A stretch of DNA of 64,000 nt from Mycolicibacterium peregrinum (GCF_002102345.1 NZ_LQPP01000042.1:248001-312000); one strand, 5' to 3'; counted from the first letter of the stretch, positions 8,182 to 17,174 are shown. A program made the numbers and translations. Notes: generated by a model not told the origin, from the sequence alone.

Positions 8182-9852
8182 TCAGTGGATTCCTTCAGCA
8201 AGGGGCCCGAGCGCGAGCATGGGCAAGAAGGTGAGGGCGACCAGGATCAGGGTGACGCCGGCGACCATGCCGACGAACTGGGGTCGATGGGTGGGCAGGG
8301 TGCCGACGGATTCGGGTGTCTTACCTTGGCGGGCCAGCGATCCGGCCAGCGCCAGTACGAAGATGATCGGCAGGAAGCGGCCGAACACCATCGCCAGGCC
8401 GAGCGCGGTGTTGTACCACTCGGTGTTGACGCTGATGCCGGCGAACGCGGAACCGTTGTTGTTGGCCGCGGAGGTGAAGGCGTACAGCACTTCCGACAGG
8501 CCGTGCGGTCCGGTGTTCAGCATGCCGGCGCGTTGGCCCGGCATCGCCATCGCCACCGCGGTGCCGGTCAGCACGAGCAACGGGGTGATCAGGAAATACG
8601 TTGCGGCGAGCTTGATCTCCCGCGGAGTGATCTTCTTGCCCAGGTATTCCGGGGTGCGCCCGACCATCAGGCCCGCGACGAACACCGTGATGATCGCGAG
8701 CACCAGCATGCCGTACAGGCCGGAGCCGACGCCGCCGGGAGCGACCTCGCCGAGCTGCATGTTGAACATCGTGATCAAGCCGCCGAGGCTGGTGTACGAG
8801 TCGTGGAAGGAGTCCACCGCACCGGTCGACGTCAGCGTCGTCGCGTCCGCGAACACCGCCGAGTTGGCGATGCCGAACCGCTGCTCGACACCTTCCATCG
8901 CGGCGCCGGTAGCGGTGGGCACCGTGCCGTGGGCCTGCAACTGGAACAGCATCATCAGGCTGACACTGATCGTCGCGATCACCGCCATCGCCGAGGCGAT
9001 CGCCAGTCCTTGTTTGGGGCTACCGACCATGCGGCCGAACGTGCGAGGCAAGGAGAACGGGATCATCAGGATCAGGAAGATCTCCACCCAGTTGGTCCAC
9101 GTGGTGGGGTTCTCGAACGGGTGCGCCGAGTTGGCGTTGAAGAAGCCGCCGCCGTTGGTGCCGAGCAGTTTGATGACTTCCTGGCTGGCGACCGGGCCAC
9201 CCGGGATAGTCTGTGTGCCGCCGACAAGGGTGTTGACGACCTCGGTGTGCAGCGCGAAATTCTGAATCGCTCCGCCGCCGACCAGGATCAGCGCACCGAC
9301 GATCGAAATCGGTAGCAGGATACGGAGATTGCCGCGCACCAGGTCGACCCAGAAATTGCCGAGCTCGCCGGTATTACGCCGGACCAGACCCCGGACCAAG
9401 GCCATCGCGACGGCCATGCCGACCGCGGCGGAGACGAAGTTCTGCACCGCCAGGCCGGCCATCTGCACCAGGTGGCCCTGGGTCGATTCGCCGGAATAGG
9501 CCTGCCAGTTCGTGTTGGTGACGAAGCTGACGGCGGTGTTCCAGGCGAGCTCCGGTGTCATCGGGGTGCCCGGATCGTTGAGGTGCAGCGGCAGCTTGCC
9601 TTGCACGAGCTGCAAGACGAACAGGAACACGATGCTGATGGCGGAGAACGCCAGCACGCTGCGGGCATAGGCGCCCCAGGTCTGCTCGGCCTTCGGATCG
9701 GCGCCGATCAGGCGGTAGATGACGCGCTCCACGCGCGAATGTTTGTCCGACGAGTACACGCGGTACATGTAGTCGCCGAGCGGCACGTGGACGGCCGCCA
9801 CCGCGGCGATGAGGACGACGAGGAAGACGATCCCCGCGGTTGTAGTAGTCAC
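8182..9852 (-). CDS. kdpA: KdpA, K+-translocating channel-like subunit
   Basis: K+-binding and translocating subunit, a relative of KtrB/TrkH channels with multiple membrane helices, 556 residues. The start is the GTG at 9852, which overlaps the TAG stop of kdpF by one base and follows AAAGG by about 6 bases. This gives a protein of the usual KdpA length; the frame remains open further upstream but only across kdpF. Selectivity-filter-like segments are visible (SFVTNTNWQAYSGE, LLGTNGGGFFNANSAHP, FTSAANNNGSAF). It forms the ion path of KdpFABC. Confidence 0.96.
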   Translation of the reverse strand: MTTTTAGIVFLVVLIAAVAAVHVPLGDYMYRVYSSDKHSRVERVIYRLIGADPKAEQTWGAYARSVLAFSAISIVFLFVLQLVQGKLPLHLNDPGTPMTPELAWNTAVSFVTNTNWQAYSGESTQGHLVQMAGLAVQNFVSAAVGMAVAMALVRGLVRRNTGELGNFWVDLVRGNLRILLPISIVGALILVGGGAIQNFALHTEVVNTLVGGTQTIPGGPVASQEVIKLLGTNGGGFFNANSAHPFENPTTWTNWVEIFLILMIPFSLPRTFGRMVGSPKQGLAIASAMAVIATISVSLMMLFQLQAHGTVPTATGAAMEGVEQRFGIANSAVFADATTLTSTGAVDSFHDSYTSLGGLITMFNMQLGEVAPGGVGSGLYGMLVLAIITVFVAGLMVGRTPEYLGKKITPREIKLAATYFLITPLLVLTGTAVAMAMPGQRAGMLNTGPHGLSEVLYAFTSAANNNGSAFAGISVNTEWYNTALGLAMVFGRFLPIIFVLALAGSLARQGKTPESVGTLPTHRPQFVGMVAGVTLILVALTFLPMLALGPLAEGIH

Positions 9853-9941
9853 TAGAACCTTTCCGGAAACAACAGCGCCGCGAAGAGAAACAGCGCGATC
9901 AGAATGGCCAGGCCCAGGCCGACGACGTTTTCGTAGCTCAC
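9852..9941 (-). CDS. kdpF: KdpF, 29-residue membrane subunit
   Basis: Very short single-helix peptide reading VSYENVVGLGLAILIALFLF and ending in LFPERF. This matches the KdpF family, which stabilises the Kdp complex in the membrane. It starts with GTG at 9941, overlapping the stop of the small ORF upstream (GTGA), and its TAG stop overlaps the kdpA GTG by one base. The overlaps at both ends show it is translated as part of the operon. Confidence 0.93.
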   Translation of the reverse strand: MSYENVVGLGLAILIALFLFAALLFPERF

Positions 9942-10021
9942 AGCCCCTCGACCAACTTCTGCACCAGGCCCAGCAGCGCAAAGATCGCCACTGTCAGCAC
10001 CAAATAGAGCAGGACAGACAT
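9938..10021 (-). CDS. 27-residue membrane peptide at the head of the kdp operon
   Basis: ATG at 10021 opens a 27-codon frame beginning MSVLLYLVLTVAIFALLGLV and ending in QKLVEGL, with its TGA overlapping the kdpF GTG (GTGA). It is one hydrophobic helix with a short positively charged tail, so a single-pass membrane peptide. ATG and GTGA coupling, operon position and a codon composition like its neighbours argue that it is real. It resembles KdpF in size but not in sequence. It could be a second accessory subunit or a leader peptide whose translation couples kdpF expression. Confidence 0.75.
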   Translation of the reverse strand: MSVLLYLVLTVAIFALLGLVQKLVEGL

Positions 10022-10320
10022 GTCGTCTCCGTTCGAAGACACGTTTACGGGCCTCCGGCTTTCGGTGGCCTTTCCCAGGATCTGTCCAGGCAGATGCCAT
10101 GAACGCGGCCTTGACGCTTTCTTTACGGCCGCGGCGGCGTCCTTAACGGACTTCGTTCACGAAGACCCGGATTCTCAGGACCTGGCGTCAATGCGGCGTC
10201 AAAGTTCCCGTCGGGCCTGTCAAGGGCTCGCAAAGACGCTGGTGCGCTCGCAGGTGGCGGCGGAGTCTCGAGCTGTACGCCCGTGGCAACCGGCCGGGGC
10301 GCCTTGCAGAAGAGGTTTCA
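10022..10320. promoter_or_regulatory. kdp operon control region with a palindrome and phased direct repeats
   Basis: The 299-bp gap between the kdp operon (leftwards) and the rightward gene at 10321 has no convincing ORF. It holds a palindrome CTTCGT-TC-ACGAAG at 10151-10164, and two copies of GGCGTCAA at 10184-10191 and 10195-10202, spaced 11 bp, one helical turn. These are plausible regulator sites (KdpE for kdp), by inference only. I see no c-di-AMP riboswitch. Confidence 0.45.
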
Positions 10321-11025
10321 GTGACGCTGCCGATCGGACTTCGATCATTGGGTGTGGTCGAGCTATCCCTACCAGCAACGGCTTTGGCGGACTCTCGAGT
10401 TGCCAAGCGAGCGCGTGATCGTGGACTCGCCGTCGAGGTCCGCACCGGGGCAGACCTGATCACCGCGATCGGTGTGGGAATCCACCCGATGTGTCTCATC
10501 GTCTACGCCGACCGGATGACCGCCGACGAATTGGTGTTCTGCACAGCCAATCTGGGAGTGGGACGGATCGTCGTGACGACGACCGACCAGGTCGACCTGC
10601 TGGTGTCTGCCACCGTGGCACACCGCAGGCAACGGGTGTTGGTGGGGATGACGCGGGTGGCCGATGACAAGGTGGTCGACGCGGTGGTGGCGGGCCGGCG
10701 TTTGGATCTCGTCGGGCTCGCATGTGAAATCGGCTCCGGCGAGGACGCTTTCGTCAGCTATCCGGCCGCGATGGGTGACATGCTGGCGGAGATGGCCCAG
10801 ATCCGGCGTGCACACAGTATCGTGCTGACCCGGGTCGCGATCTCCGGGGACGGATTCGCCGTCGACGAGACCCCGGGAGGGCTGTCGGAGCTGGCTGAGC
10901 TGATCGATCAGACCCTCGACGATGCGTGTGCGACGTTGCGTTTTCCACGACCGGTCGCCATGGTGACGGCCCAGCCTGCGGGAACGAGACGGCAACCCTG
11001 TACAGCGGACCTGCATCGGACATAA
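10321..11025 (+). CDS. LysA-like decarboxylase barrel fragment, likely non-catalytic
   Basis: A 234-residue protein starting with GTG (AGAGG 6 bases upstream). It reads like the N-terminal TIM barrel of diaminopimelate/ornithine decarboxylases: VAKRARDRGLAVEVRTGADL, then LGVGRIVVTTTDQVDLLV, VLVGMTRVADD and GLACEIGSGED, the last corresponding to the GLHCHIGSQ strand of LysA. The segment that normally carries the PLP-binding lysine (YALKAN type) reads ELSLPATAL, with no lysine, and the C-terminal beta domain is absent. It probably does not decarboxylate. It is first in a rightward cluster with an FAD enzyme, a membrane protein and a methyltransferase. Confidence 0.7.
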   Translation: MTLPIGLRSLGVVELSLPATALADSRVAKRARDRGLAVEVRTGADLITAIGVGIHPMCLIVYADRMTADELVFCTANLGVGRIVVTTTDQVDLLVSATVAHRRQRVLVGMTRVADDKVVDAVVAGRRLDLVGLACEIGSGEDAFVSYPAAMGDMLAEMAQIRRAHSIVLTRVAISGDGFAVDETPGGLSELAELIDQTLDDACATLRFPRPVAMVTAQPAGTRRQPCTADLHRT

Positions 11026-11033
11026 ATTGAGCC

Positions 11034-12287
11034 GTGGGCCCAAAACGGCCCCAGGGCCGGCACCACGTCCAGTCAGCGCCGCAAGCGTCGCTGAAGGTTC
11101 TCGTTGTGGGTGCCGGGGTCGGTGGTATCTCCATCGCCCGTGGACTGCTGCGCGACGGTCATGACGTCACGGTGTTCGAGCAGCGCCCCGAGGTGCGGGC
11201 CGGCGGCGGTGCCGTCACGATCTGGTCGAACGGTGAATCGGTGCTGCGGCAGCTCGGCGTCGATATGGCCGGGGCCGGCCAGGAGCTGGCCACCGTTCGG
11301 GTGGTGACCTCGACGGGACGCCCGATGACCACCCTCGACGTGGCCGCGATCGTGAGCCGGATGGGTGCGCCGGTGCGGATGGTCCCGCGTCGGATTCTGC
11401 TCGAGCGGCTGCTGGAAGGTTTTCCGGCGGAACGGATTCGGTGCAACGCGCAGGTGGTCGGCGTCGCAAACGGCAGCCACGGTGTTCGCCTCGATTTCGC
11501 CGACGGCAGTTGTGCGGACGGCGATCTGGTGATCGGCGCGGACGGCCTGCACTCGAAGATCCGCGAGATCGTCGGCGCACCGCACGCGGAGCCGACGGGC
11601 TGGTGCAGCTGGCAAGGGCTGGCCGCGCTTCCAGGCGGGGCCGATCGCCACGTCGCCTTCGTCATCGTCGGTGAGCACGGGAACCTCGGTCTCTGGCCGG
11701 CCGGAGACACCGAGGTGCAGTGGTGGTTCGACCTGCCATGGTCGCCGGACTTCGTCCGGCCGGACCGCCCGATCGAGGTGATCCGCGCCAATTTCACCGG
11801 ATGGTCCGAACTGGTCGACCAGGTACTTGCGACGTTGACCGACGATGATCTGGCGCGTTCGCCCTATCCGCATTTCCGCCATCCGCTTCCCGGGCCGGGC
11901 GATGGTGCGTTGACGTTGTTGGGCGATGCGGCCCACACGATGCCACCGACGCTCGCGCAGGGGACCAACCAGGCACTGCTCGACACGATGGTGTTGTGCA
12001 AGGCGGTGTCGGACTTCCAGCACGGCGCCCACGGGGATCTCTCCGGTGCCCTGCGCTGGTACGAGAACACCCGCCGCCGTCGGGTCGCCGCGGTGTCCCG
12101 GGTGGCCTCGTTGCAGGTGTCGCACGGTGAGGCCGTGCTGCGGCCCGCGGCGATGGTGCCGAACCGGACGATGACCTGGGTGTTGGCGACGTTCCTGCGG
12201 GTGGTGAGTCACCGCCGGATGGCGGCGGAAATCGACCGGGACCTGGCTGCGGCGACGATCACCGGCAGGGATGAACATGCCCGCTGA
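11034..12287 (+). CDS. FAD-dependent monooxygenase (aromatic hydroxylase type)
   Basis: Flavoprotein of 417 residues of the PHBH/salicylate-hydroxylase class. The Rossmann GxGxxG is LKVLVVGAGVGGISIARGL near residues 20-38. The GD motif (DLVIGADGLHSKIR) is in the middle, and the second FAD-binding motif LLGDAAHTMPPTLAQGTNQA is near residue 300. These enzymes use NAD(P)H and O2 to hydroxylate or epoxidise a substrate, unknown here. The start is the GTG at 11034, 8 bases after the previous stop. The 3' end overlaps the next gene by 17 bp. Confidence 0.85.
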   Translation: MGPKRPQGRHHVQSAPQASLKVLVVGAGVGGISIARGLLRDGHDVTVFEQRPEVRAGGGAVTIWSNGESVLRQLGVDMAGAGQELATVRVVTSTGRPMTTLDVAAIVSRMGAPVRMVPRRILLERLLEGFPAERIRCNAQVVGVANGSHGVRLDFADGSCADGDLVIGADGLHSKIREIVGAPHAEPTGWCSWQGLAALPGGADRHVAFVIVGEHGNLGLWPAGDTEVQWWFDLPWSPDFVRPDRPIEVIRANFTGWSELVDQVLATLTDDDLARSPYPHFRHPLPGPGDGALTLLGDAAHTMPPTLAQGTNQALLDTMVLCKAVSDFQHGAHGDLSGALRWYENTRRRRVAAVSRVASLQVSHGEAVLRPAAMVPNRTMTWVLATFLRVVSHRRMAAEIDRDLAAATITGRDEHAR

Positions 12288-12870
12288 GGCGGTACGGGTG
12301 CGCGGCGCGATCGATGCGCCGTCGAGCCGGCTGTGGCTGGTCAAGTGGTGCATCCTGGCGGTGCCGCACTATCCGGTCCTGATCGGCCTGTACTTGGTGT
12401 ATCCGCTCGTGGTGCTGGCCGCGGGGGTAACGATCCTGTTCACCGGCCGGTATCCGCGGCCCCTGTTCGACTTCAACGTCGGCGTGCTGCGGTGGTCGTG
12501 GCGGGTGATGAACTACCGCTTCCCGATGAACACGACCGACCGATATCCGCCGTTCACCCTCAAAGCTGATCCCGACTATCCCGGCGATCTCGAGGTTGCC
12601 TATCCCGAGCAGCTCTCCCGAGGGTCCGTGCTGGTCAAGTGGTGGCTGTTGGCGCTGCCGCAGATCATCATGTGCTGGGCGATGGAGGCGCCGCTGCAAG
12701 TACTGTGCGTCATCTCCGCGGTGCGGCTGCTGGCCCGGGGGACGGTGTCGGAAGACATGTTCGATCTTCTGATGGGCATGGTCCGCTGGCGTTACCGTGT
12801 GGCCGTGTACGTGTCGCTGATGTGCGACGAATATCCACCCTTCCGATTGGATCTTGGCAGTAAGTATTGA
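12271..12870 (+). CDS. DUF4389 membrane protein
   Basis: A 199-residue membrane protein with two similar halves. Each begins RxxLVKW(C/W)xLAxPxxxI, continues into hydrophobic helices and a FTGRYPRPLFDFNVGVLRW-type segment, and ends in a YPPF tail. This duplicated DUF4389 arrangement is common in actinobacteria, with no established function. The start is ATG 12271 or 12277, inside the end of the FAD monooxygenase. Its stop overlaps the TTG start of the methyltransferase. The coupling suggests action with its neighbours on a membrane-linked substrate, by inference. Confidence 0.8.
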   Translation: MNMPAEAVRVRGAIDAPSSRLWLVKWCILAVPHYPVLIGLYLVYPLVVLAAGVTILFTGRYPRPLFDFNVGVLRWSWRVMNYRFPMNTTDRYPPFTLKADPDYPGDLEVAYPEQLSRGSVLVKWWLLALPQIIMCWAMEAPLQVLCVISAVRLLARGTVSEDMFDLLMGMVRWRYRVAVYVSLMCDEYPPFRLDLGSKY

Positions 12871-13490
12871 AGCACCGTAATCCGTTGTTCCCGTACGTGT
12901 ATCGGCTCGGTATGCCGATATTCGATAGGCTGTTCTACCGCCGTTATCGACGGTCGGCGATGAGCCATGCGACGGGGCGGTTGTTGATGGTCGGAGTCGG
13001 ACCGGGGACCGACCTGCTGTTCCTTCCGGGGGCGGTGACGTCGGTCGCCGCGGTGGAACCGGAGCCGACGATGCGGCGAATGGCGCGTGCCCTGGCCCGG
13101 CGGCACGGCGTCGAGGTCGACGTCGTCGACGGAGCGGGGGAGTCGATTCCGTTTCCGGACAACAGTTTCGACTCGGTCCATGTCGGGCTGGTGTTGTGTT
13201 CGGTCGACGACGTTGCGGCCACGCTCGGTGAGATCCGGCGCGTGCTGGAGCCCGATGGCCGGCTGGTGGTTCTGGAGCATGTCCGCGGCGAGGGCCTGAT
13301 GGGGCGGTTCCAGGATCTGATCGCGCGGCCGTGGGCGTGGCTGTCGTCGGGGTGTGAACCGAACCGCCGCACCGTCGACGCCATCGCCGCGGCCGGGTTC
13401 GACACCAGTGGGCTGCGCAGTACTCAGCGGACGCTGGTGCCGCCGCCGTGCACACCACATCTGCAGGGGGTGGCGACTATTCGACGCTGA
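12867..13490 (+). CDS. Class I SAM-dependent methyltransferase
   Basis: A 207-residue UbiE/COQ5-like methyltransferase. Motif I is LLMVGVGPGTDLLFLPG, the post-I acidic residue is in VAAVEPEPTM, motif II is SIPFPDNSFDSV, and motif III is RVLEPDGRLVVLEH. It begins with TTG overlapping the preceding stop by 4 bp and ends tail-to-tail with the FtsX-type permease, overlapping it by 14 bp. The acceptor is unknown; the flavin monooxygenase two genes upstream suggests a hydroxylation-then-methylation sequence, by inference. Confidence 0.85.
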   Translation: MKHRNPLFPYVYRLGMPIFDRLFYRRYRRSAMSHATGRLLMVGVGPGTDLLFLPGAVTSVAAVEPEPTMRRMARALARRHGVEVDVVDGAGESIPFPDNSFDSVHVGLVLCSVDDVAATLGEIRRVLEPDGRLVVLEHVRGEGLMGRFQDLIARPWAWLSSGCEPNRRTVDAIAAAGFDTSGLRSTQRTLVPPPCTPHLQGVATIRR

Positions 13491-15966
13491 CGGCCTCGAT
13501 GATGTTGAGCCGCGCGGCCCGTCGTGCCGGTGGCAGTGAGCCCAGCAGGCTGATCGCCAGTGCACCGAGGGTGAACACCAGCGCCATCGGGCTTGGCCGG
13601 AACGTGACGTTGAAGTTCATGATGTCGCCGCTGACGAGGCTGAACAGCCACTGATCGACGAGCCCGACGAGCAGTCCCAGGATGCCGCCCACGACGCCGA
13701 TGGCGGCTGCCTCGGCCAGCACCATGGCCAGCGTGTAGCGGCGACTGGATCCCATCGCCCGCAGCACCCCGATCTCGCGGCGCCGTTCGAGCACCGACAG
13801 GGTCAGGGTGTTCAGCAGCGCGACGGCGGCGACGAACACCACGATGATCCACACCGCGTTGGCGATCAGCATGCTCTGGTGCAGCGGGGCTTCGAGGCCG
13901 GCCAGGGCGGTGCGTCCGTCGTAGGTGTGATTCGGCGCCGGGACGACGTGGCTCACGTTGGCCAGCAGGCGGTCGGGATCTGTTCCCTTGACGGCGGTGA
14001 CCTGCAACGTCGTCGACCCCGGTCGGTCGAACCAGGTGCGCATTTGGTCCAGCCCCATCCCGACCGTGCCGATCACCGTCGAGAAGTAGGGGACCAGCGC
14101 CAGTACCTTCGCCTGTTGGGGGCCGTGCGGCGTCTGCAGTTGCAGGTCATCGCCGACTTGGACATCGAGGGTCTTGCCCAGGTTCTGGGAGAGCACCACG
14201 CCGCGGCCGGCGAGCACGTCGTCGCGGGTCTTTTCGTCGAGAGCGCGGAAGAGGGCATCGTGGCTGCCGGGGGCGAAGCCGTCGAGCATGACCCGGGTGC
14301 CGCCGACGACGGCGAAGCCCAGGGCGCCTTCCGTGACGTTCGCGACGCCGGGCACCTCGGTGACGTTCTGGGTAAGGCCTTGCGGCAGAAGGCCGGTGGC
14401 GTACTCGTCGGGCGGGTTGGCACTTACCCAGACGTCGACATCGGCGACCGGGGCGAAGACATCGCGGGCCGAGCGGATCATGTCGTTGTTCGTGCCGGTG
14501 ATCACGACGGTCGTCACGACGGCGATCAGCACGGTCATCACCGTGGCCCACACGCGTCGCGGCGCGCGTTCGACGGTCGCCGCGCCCAGTGCGCCGGCCG
14601 ATCCGAACAGGCGCGCCACGGTGGCCGTGGCTCTGACGATGGGGCCTGCGAGTGCGAATCCGAGCGCGATCTGCGCGGTGAACAGGGCTGCGATCGCCAC
14701 GAACGCCACCGAACCCGGTTGGTAGAACACGATCAGGACCGACGCCGCCAGCACCGCCACCGCCGCGAGGCCGGTGACGATGCGCAGCCAGCGCGGCACG
14801 TTGTCCGCCGCCGATACGCCGACCGGGGCCAGCGCCTCGATCGGCGAAACCTTGTACACCTGCCGGGCCGCCATCGCCGACGCCGCCACACTTGTGAGTG
14901 CCGTGGCGGCGATGGCTACCGGGATCGCGTAGTTGGGCAGCCAGTACTCGATGCGGGCTTCGAGACCCTGCGTCATGGTCGGTGGCAGCCGGCCGATGGC
15001 CAGGCGGCCCAACACAATTCCCAGCAGGGAGCCGATGGTGCCGCCGATCAGCCCGAGGATCGTGGCCTCGGCCAGCATGTCGCGGACGATGGTGGCGCGT
15101 CGGCCTCCGATGGCCCGCAGCATCGAGATGACCGGGCGGCGTTGGGCGATCGCCATCGTCATCGTGGTGTAGATCAGGAACGCGCCGACCACCAGCGCGA
15201 CCGCCGCGCCCATCAGCGCCATGTAGTTCATCAGCTTGACGCCGTCACCGGCGCGGGCCGCCCGCGAACTCGGGGTAGCGACCAGGGCCCGGCCGTTCAC
15301 CGCCGCGGTGACCTGATCTCGCACCGTGGCGAGGTCGGCGCCCGGTGTCGTGGTGATCAGGATCGAGTCGAGCTGGCCCCCTCTGCCGGTGACCTTCTGC
15401 GCCAGGGGGAGTGGGGCCAGCACGTAGTGTCCGCCGTTGAGGTCGGCGAGCTGTTTGCCCTCAAGGACTTCGGAGACAGTCACCGATCCCGACCCGAGCT
15501 GGAACGTCTCGCCTTTCGCGTGACCGACGGCGGGCCCGACGCGGACACCCTCTTGTGCCGTCGGGGTGTGAACCTCCACTCCAACGGCATCTTTCAGGGC
15601 GCCCTCCAGAGCACGACTGCGGTCGTCGGCACCGAACAGCAGTACCGGTTCGGTCGCGGTGGGCGCGGACATCCGGATCATGGGGGCGGCGGTCGCGACG
15701 CCGGGAACCCTGGCGACGTCAGCTGCTACCGATTCGGGAAACCCCGCGTCGGTGACACCCGAAACCTCGAGGGCGGCGATACCGGCGACGCCGTCCGCCA
15801 GTCGGTTGACCGATCCGGTGATCGACCCGAAGATGCCGAGGATCGCCACGAGATACATTGCCGAGACGGCCATTACGGCGATGGAGGCGAGGGTGCGCCG
15901 CCGGTGCACGATGAGTTCGCGCAGGCTGAACACTCGGAGCCGACTTGCCGCGGCCGCGAGTCTCAC
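13477..15966 (-). CDS. FtsX-type ABC transporter permease (two FtsX units)
   Basis: An 829-residue permease of the MacB/LolC class. An N-terminal helix (about 28-50) precedes a large extracytoplasmic domain and three helices (about 240-370); the module then repeats, with helices at about 395-470 and 690-815. Conserved FtsX segments are ISMLRAIGGRRATIVRDML and IGVLRAMGSSRRYTLAMVL. The GTG start overlaps the ATPase stop by 4 bp. With the adjacent ATPase it forms a two-gene exporter or mechanotransmission system, probably acting on lipids, lipoproteins or peptides at the cell envelope. Confidence 0.92.
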   Translation of the reverse strand: MRLAAAASRLRVFSLRELIVHRRRTLASIAVMAVSAMYLVAILGIFGSITGSVNRLADGVAGIAALEVSGVTDAGFPESVAADVARVPGVATAAPMIRMSAPTATEPVLLFGADDRSRALEGALKDAVGVEVHTPTAQEGVRVGPAVGHAKGETFQLGSGSVTVSEVLEGKQLADLNGGHYVLAPLPLAQKVTGRGGQLDSILITTTPGADLATVRDQVTAAVNGRALVATPSSRAARAGDGVKLMNYMALMGAAVALVVGAFLIYTTMTMAIAQRRPVISMLRAIGGRRATIVRDMLAEATILGLIGGTIGSLLGIVLGRLAIGRLPPTMTQGLEARIEYWLPNYAIPVAIAATALTSVAASAMAARQVYKVSPIEALAPVGVSAADNVPRWLRIVTGLAAVAVLAASVLIVFYQPGSVAFVAIAALFTAQIALGFALAGPIVRATATVARLFGSAGALGAATVERAPRRVWATVMTVLIAVVTTVVITGTNNDMIRSARDVFAPVADVDVWVSANPPDEYATGLLPQGLTQNVTEVPGVANVTEGALGFAVVGGTRVMLDGFAPGSHDALFRALDEKTRDDVLAGRGVVLSQNLGKTLDVQVGDDLQLQTPHGPQQAKVLALVPYFSTVIGTVGMGLDQMRTWFDRPGSTTLQVTAVKGTDPDRLLANVSHVVPAPNHTYDGRTALAGLEAPLHQSMLIANAVWIIVVFVAAVALLNTLTLSVLERRREIGVLRAMGSSRRYTLAMVLAEAAAIGVVGGILGLLVGLVDQWLFSLVSGDIMNFNVTFRPSPMALVFTLGALAISLLGSLPPARRAARLNIIEAVSVE

Positions 15967-16670
15967 CCCGGCACCACCGACATCTCGTCGGAGCCGAGCC
16001 GTCCGTCCTGCAACGTGATCACCCGGTCGGTGGCTGCCGCGGCCTCGGCGTTGTGGGTCACCATCACCACCAGGCGACCCAGGCCTTCCTCGTGGGCGAC
16101 CTCACCCAACAGGGTCAGGATCGCCGCGCCCGTCGTCGAGTCCAGATTGCCCGTCGGTTCGTCGGCGAGGATCAGCGGCGGGTCCATCATCATGGCCCGG
16201 GCCACCGCGACGCGTTGCATCTGGCCGCCGGACAGCTCGGATGGCCGGTGCTCGGTCCGGTTCCCCAGGCCGACGCGATCCAGCAGCTCCACAGCCTGGG
16301 GTTTCACCTTGCCGAGCCGGACCCCGTCGAGCAGCTTCGGGACGGCCACGTTTTCCCAGGCCGACAGGGTCGGCAGCAGGTTGAAGAACTGGAACACGAA
16401 GCCCACCCGGTGGTGGCGGAAGGCCGACTGCTGCTCGTCGCCCAGTCTCCCGATCTCCTCGCCGTCGAAGGTGATCGAGCCCGAGTCGGGGGAGTCCAGC
16501 GCACCCAGGAGGTGCAGCAGCGTGCTCTTACCTGCGCCGGAGGGGCCGATGATCGAGACGAACTGTCCGCCGTTGAGGTGCAGGCTGATCTCGTCGAGGG
16601 CGCGCACTGTCTGGCCGCCGACCTTGTACTCGCGCACGACGTCGCGCAGTTCGATGGCCAGTTCGGGCAT
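15963..16670 (-). CDS. ABC transporter ATP-binding protein (MacB/LolD class)
   Basis: A 235-residue ATPase starting at ATG 16670, with GGGAGG about 5 bases upstream. Walker A is GPSGAGKST, the Q-loop is VGFVFQFFNLLP, the signature is LSGGQMQRVAVARAM, Walker B is LILADEPTGNLDS, and the H-loop is VTHNAE. The FFNLLP and NLDS variants are typical of LolD/MacB ATPases paired with FtsX permeases, as here with the overlapping downstream gene. It supplies ATP hydrolysis on the cytoplasmic face. Confidence 0.95.
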   Translation of the reverse strand: MPELAIELRDVVREYKVGGQTVRALDEISLHLNGGQFVSIIGPSGAGKSTLLHLLGALDSPDSGSITFDGEEIGRLGDEQQSAFRHHRVGFVFQFFNLLPTLSAWENVAVPKLLDGVRLGKVKPQAVELLDRVGLGNRTEHRPSELSGGQMQRVAVARAMMMDPPLILADEPTGNLDSTTGAAILTLLGEVAHEEGLGRLVVMVTHNAEAAAATDRVITLQDGRLGSDEMSVVPG

Positions 16671-16775
16671 CGCAGCCTCCCGGGAGTCGGGATATCCGCA
16701 GCCTACGCCCGGCGCCCTCGTCCAACGTTGGCTTATGTGCGAGTTCTTGGCCGAAATTCGCACACAAGCCGACAC

Positions 16776-17174
16776 TCACGGCGCGGTCAGCGTGGCGACG
16801 AACCGAGCCTTCTGGTCGCTGGCCGGGATGATGCGGGGGTTGGTCAGCTGGTAGCGCCGGCCACGGTGCCTCACCTGGGCCGTGCCGGCGGCGCGGACAT
16901 TGCGCACCCAGTCGGAGTGCTCGCCGTAGTTCAGCACGACCCTGACCGACTTGTTGTCGACGAACGCCATGACCGGGGTCCGGTACGGTTTGCCCGACTT
17001 GCGGCCGGTGTGCTCGATGACGGCCATGTAGGGCAGCCACGGTGCCCACAGCCGTTGCAGCGGATTGGTGACGTACTTGTTGAACCGGGCGATCACCCGC
17101 ATCGGGCGTGGTCCCAGTGTTGCCGCGATCCGTTCGGCAACTACGGCAATCGAATTCGCGATACTGCTCGGCAT
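16776..17174 (-). CDS. Deazaflavin (F420)-dependent nitroreductase family protein
   Basis: A 132-residue protein of the Ddn/Rv3547-like split beta-barrel family. It has the hallmark IEHTGRKSGKPYRTPVMAF, then the strand VLNYGEHSDWVRNVRAAGTAQ and RRYQLTNPRIIP. Family members use F420H2, and some reduce quinones at the membrane. The start at ATG 17174 gives a normal length; an upstream in-frame extension is poor. It stands alone between the ABC exporter and a broken dehydrogenase on the other strand. Confidence 0.85.
   Translation of the reverse strand: MPSSIANSIAVVAERIAATLGPRPMRVIARFNKYVTNPLQRLWAPWLPYMAVIEHTGRKSGKPYRTPVMAFVDNKSVRVVLNYGEHSDWVRNVRAAGTAQVRHRGRRYQLTNPRIIPASDQKARFVATLTAP

Noticed and set aside
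10022..10320. Possible c-di-AMP (ydaO-type) riboswitch upstream of kdp
   Set aside because: I could not recognise the conserved ydaO helices by eye; only the palindrome and direct repeats stand out.
13879..16854. A 991-residue rightward frame over the ABC exporter
   Set aside because: The longest frame here, but it is an antisense shadow; the FtsX and ATPase motifs on the other strand are unambiguous.
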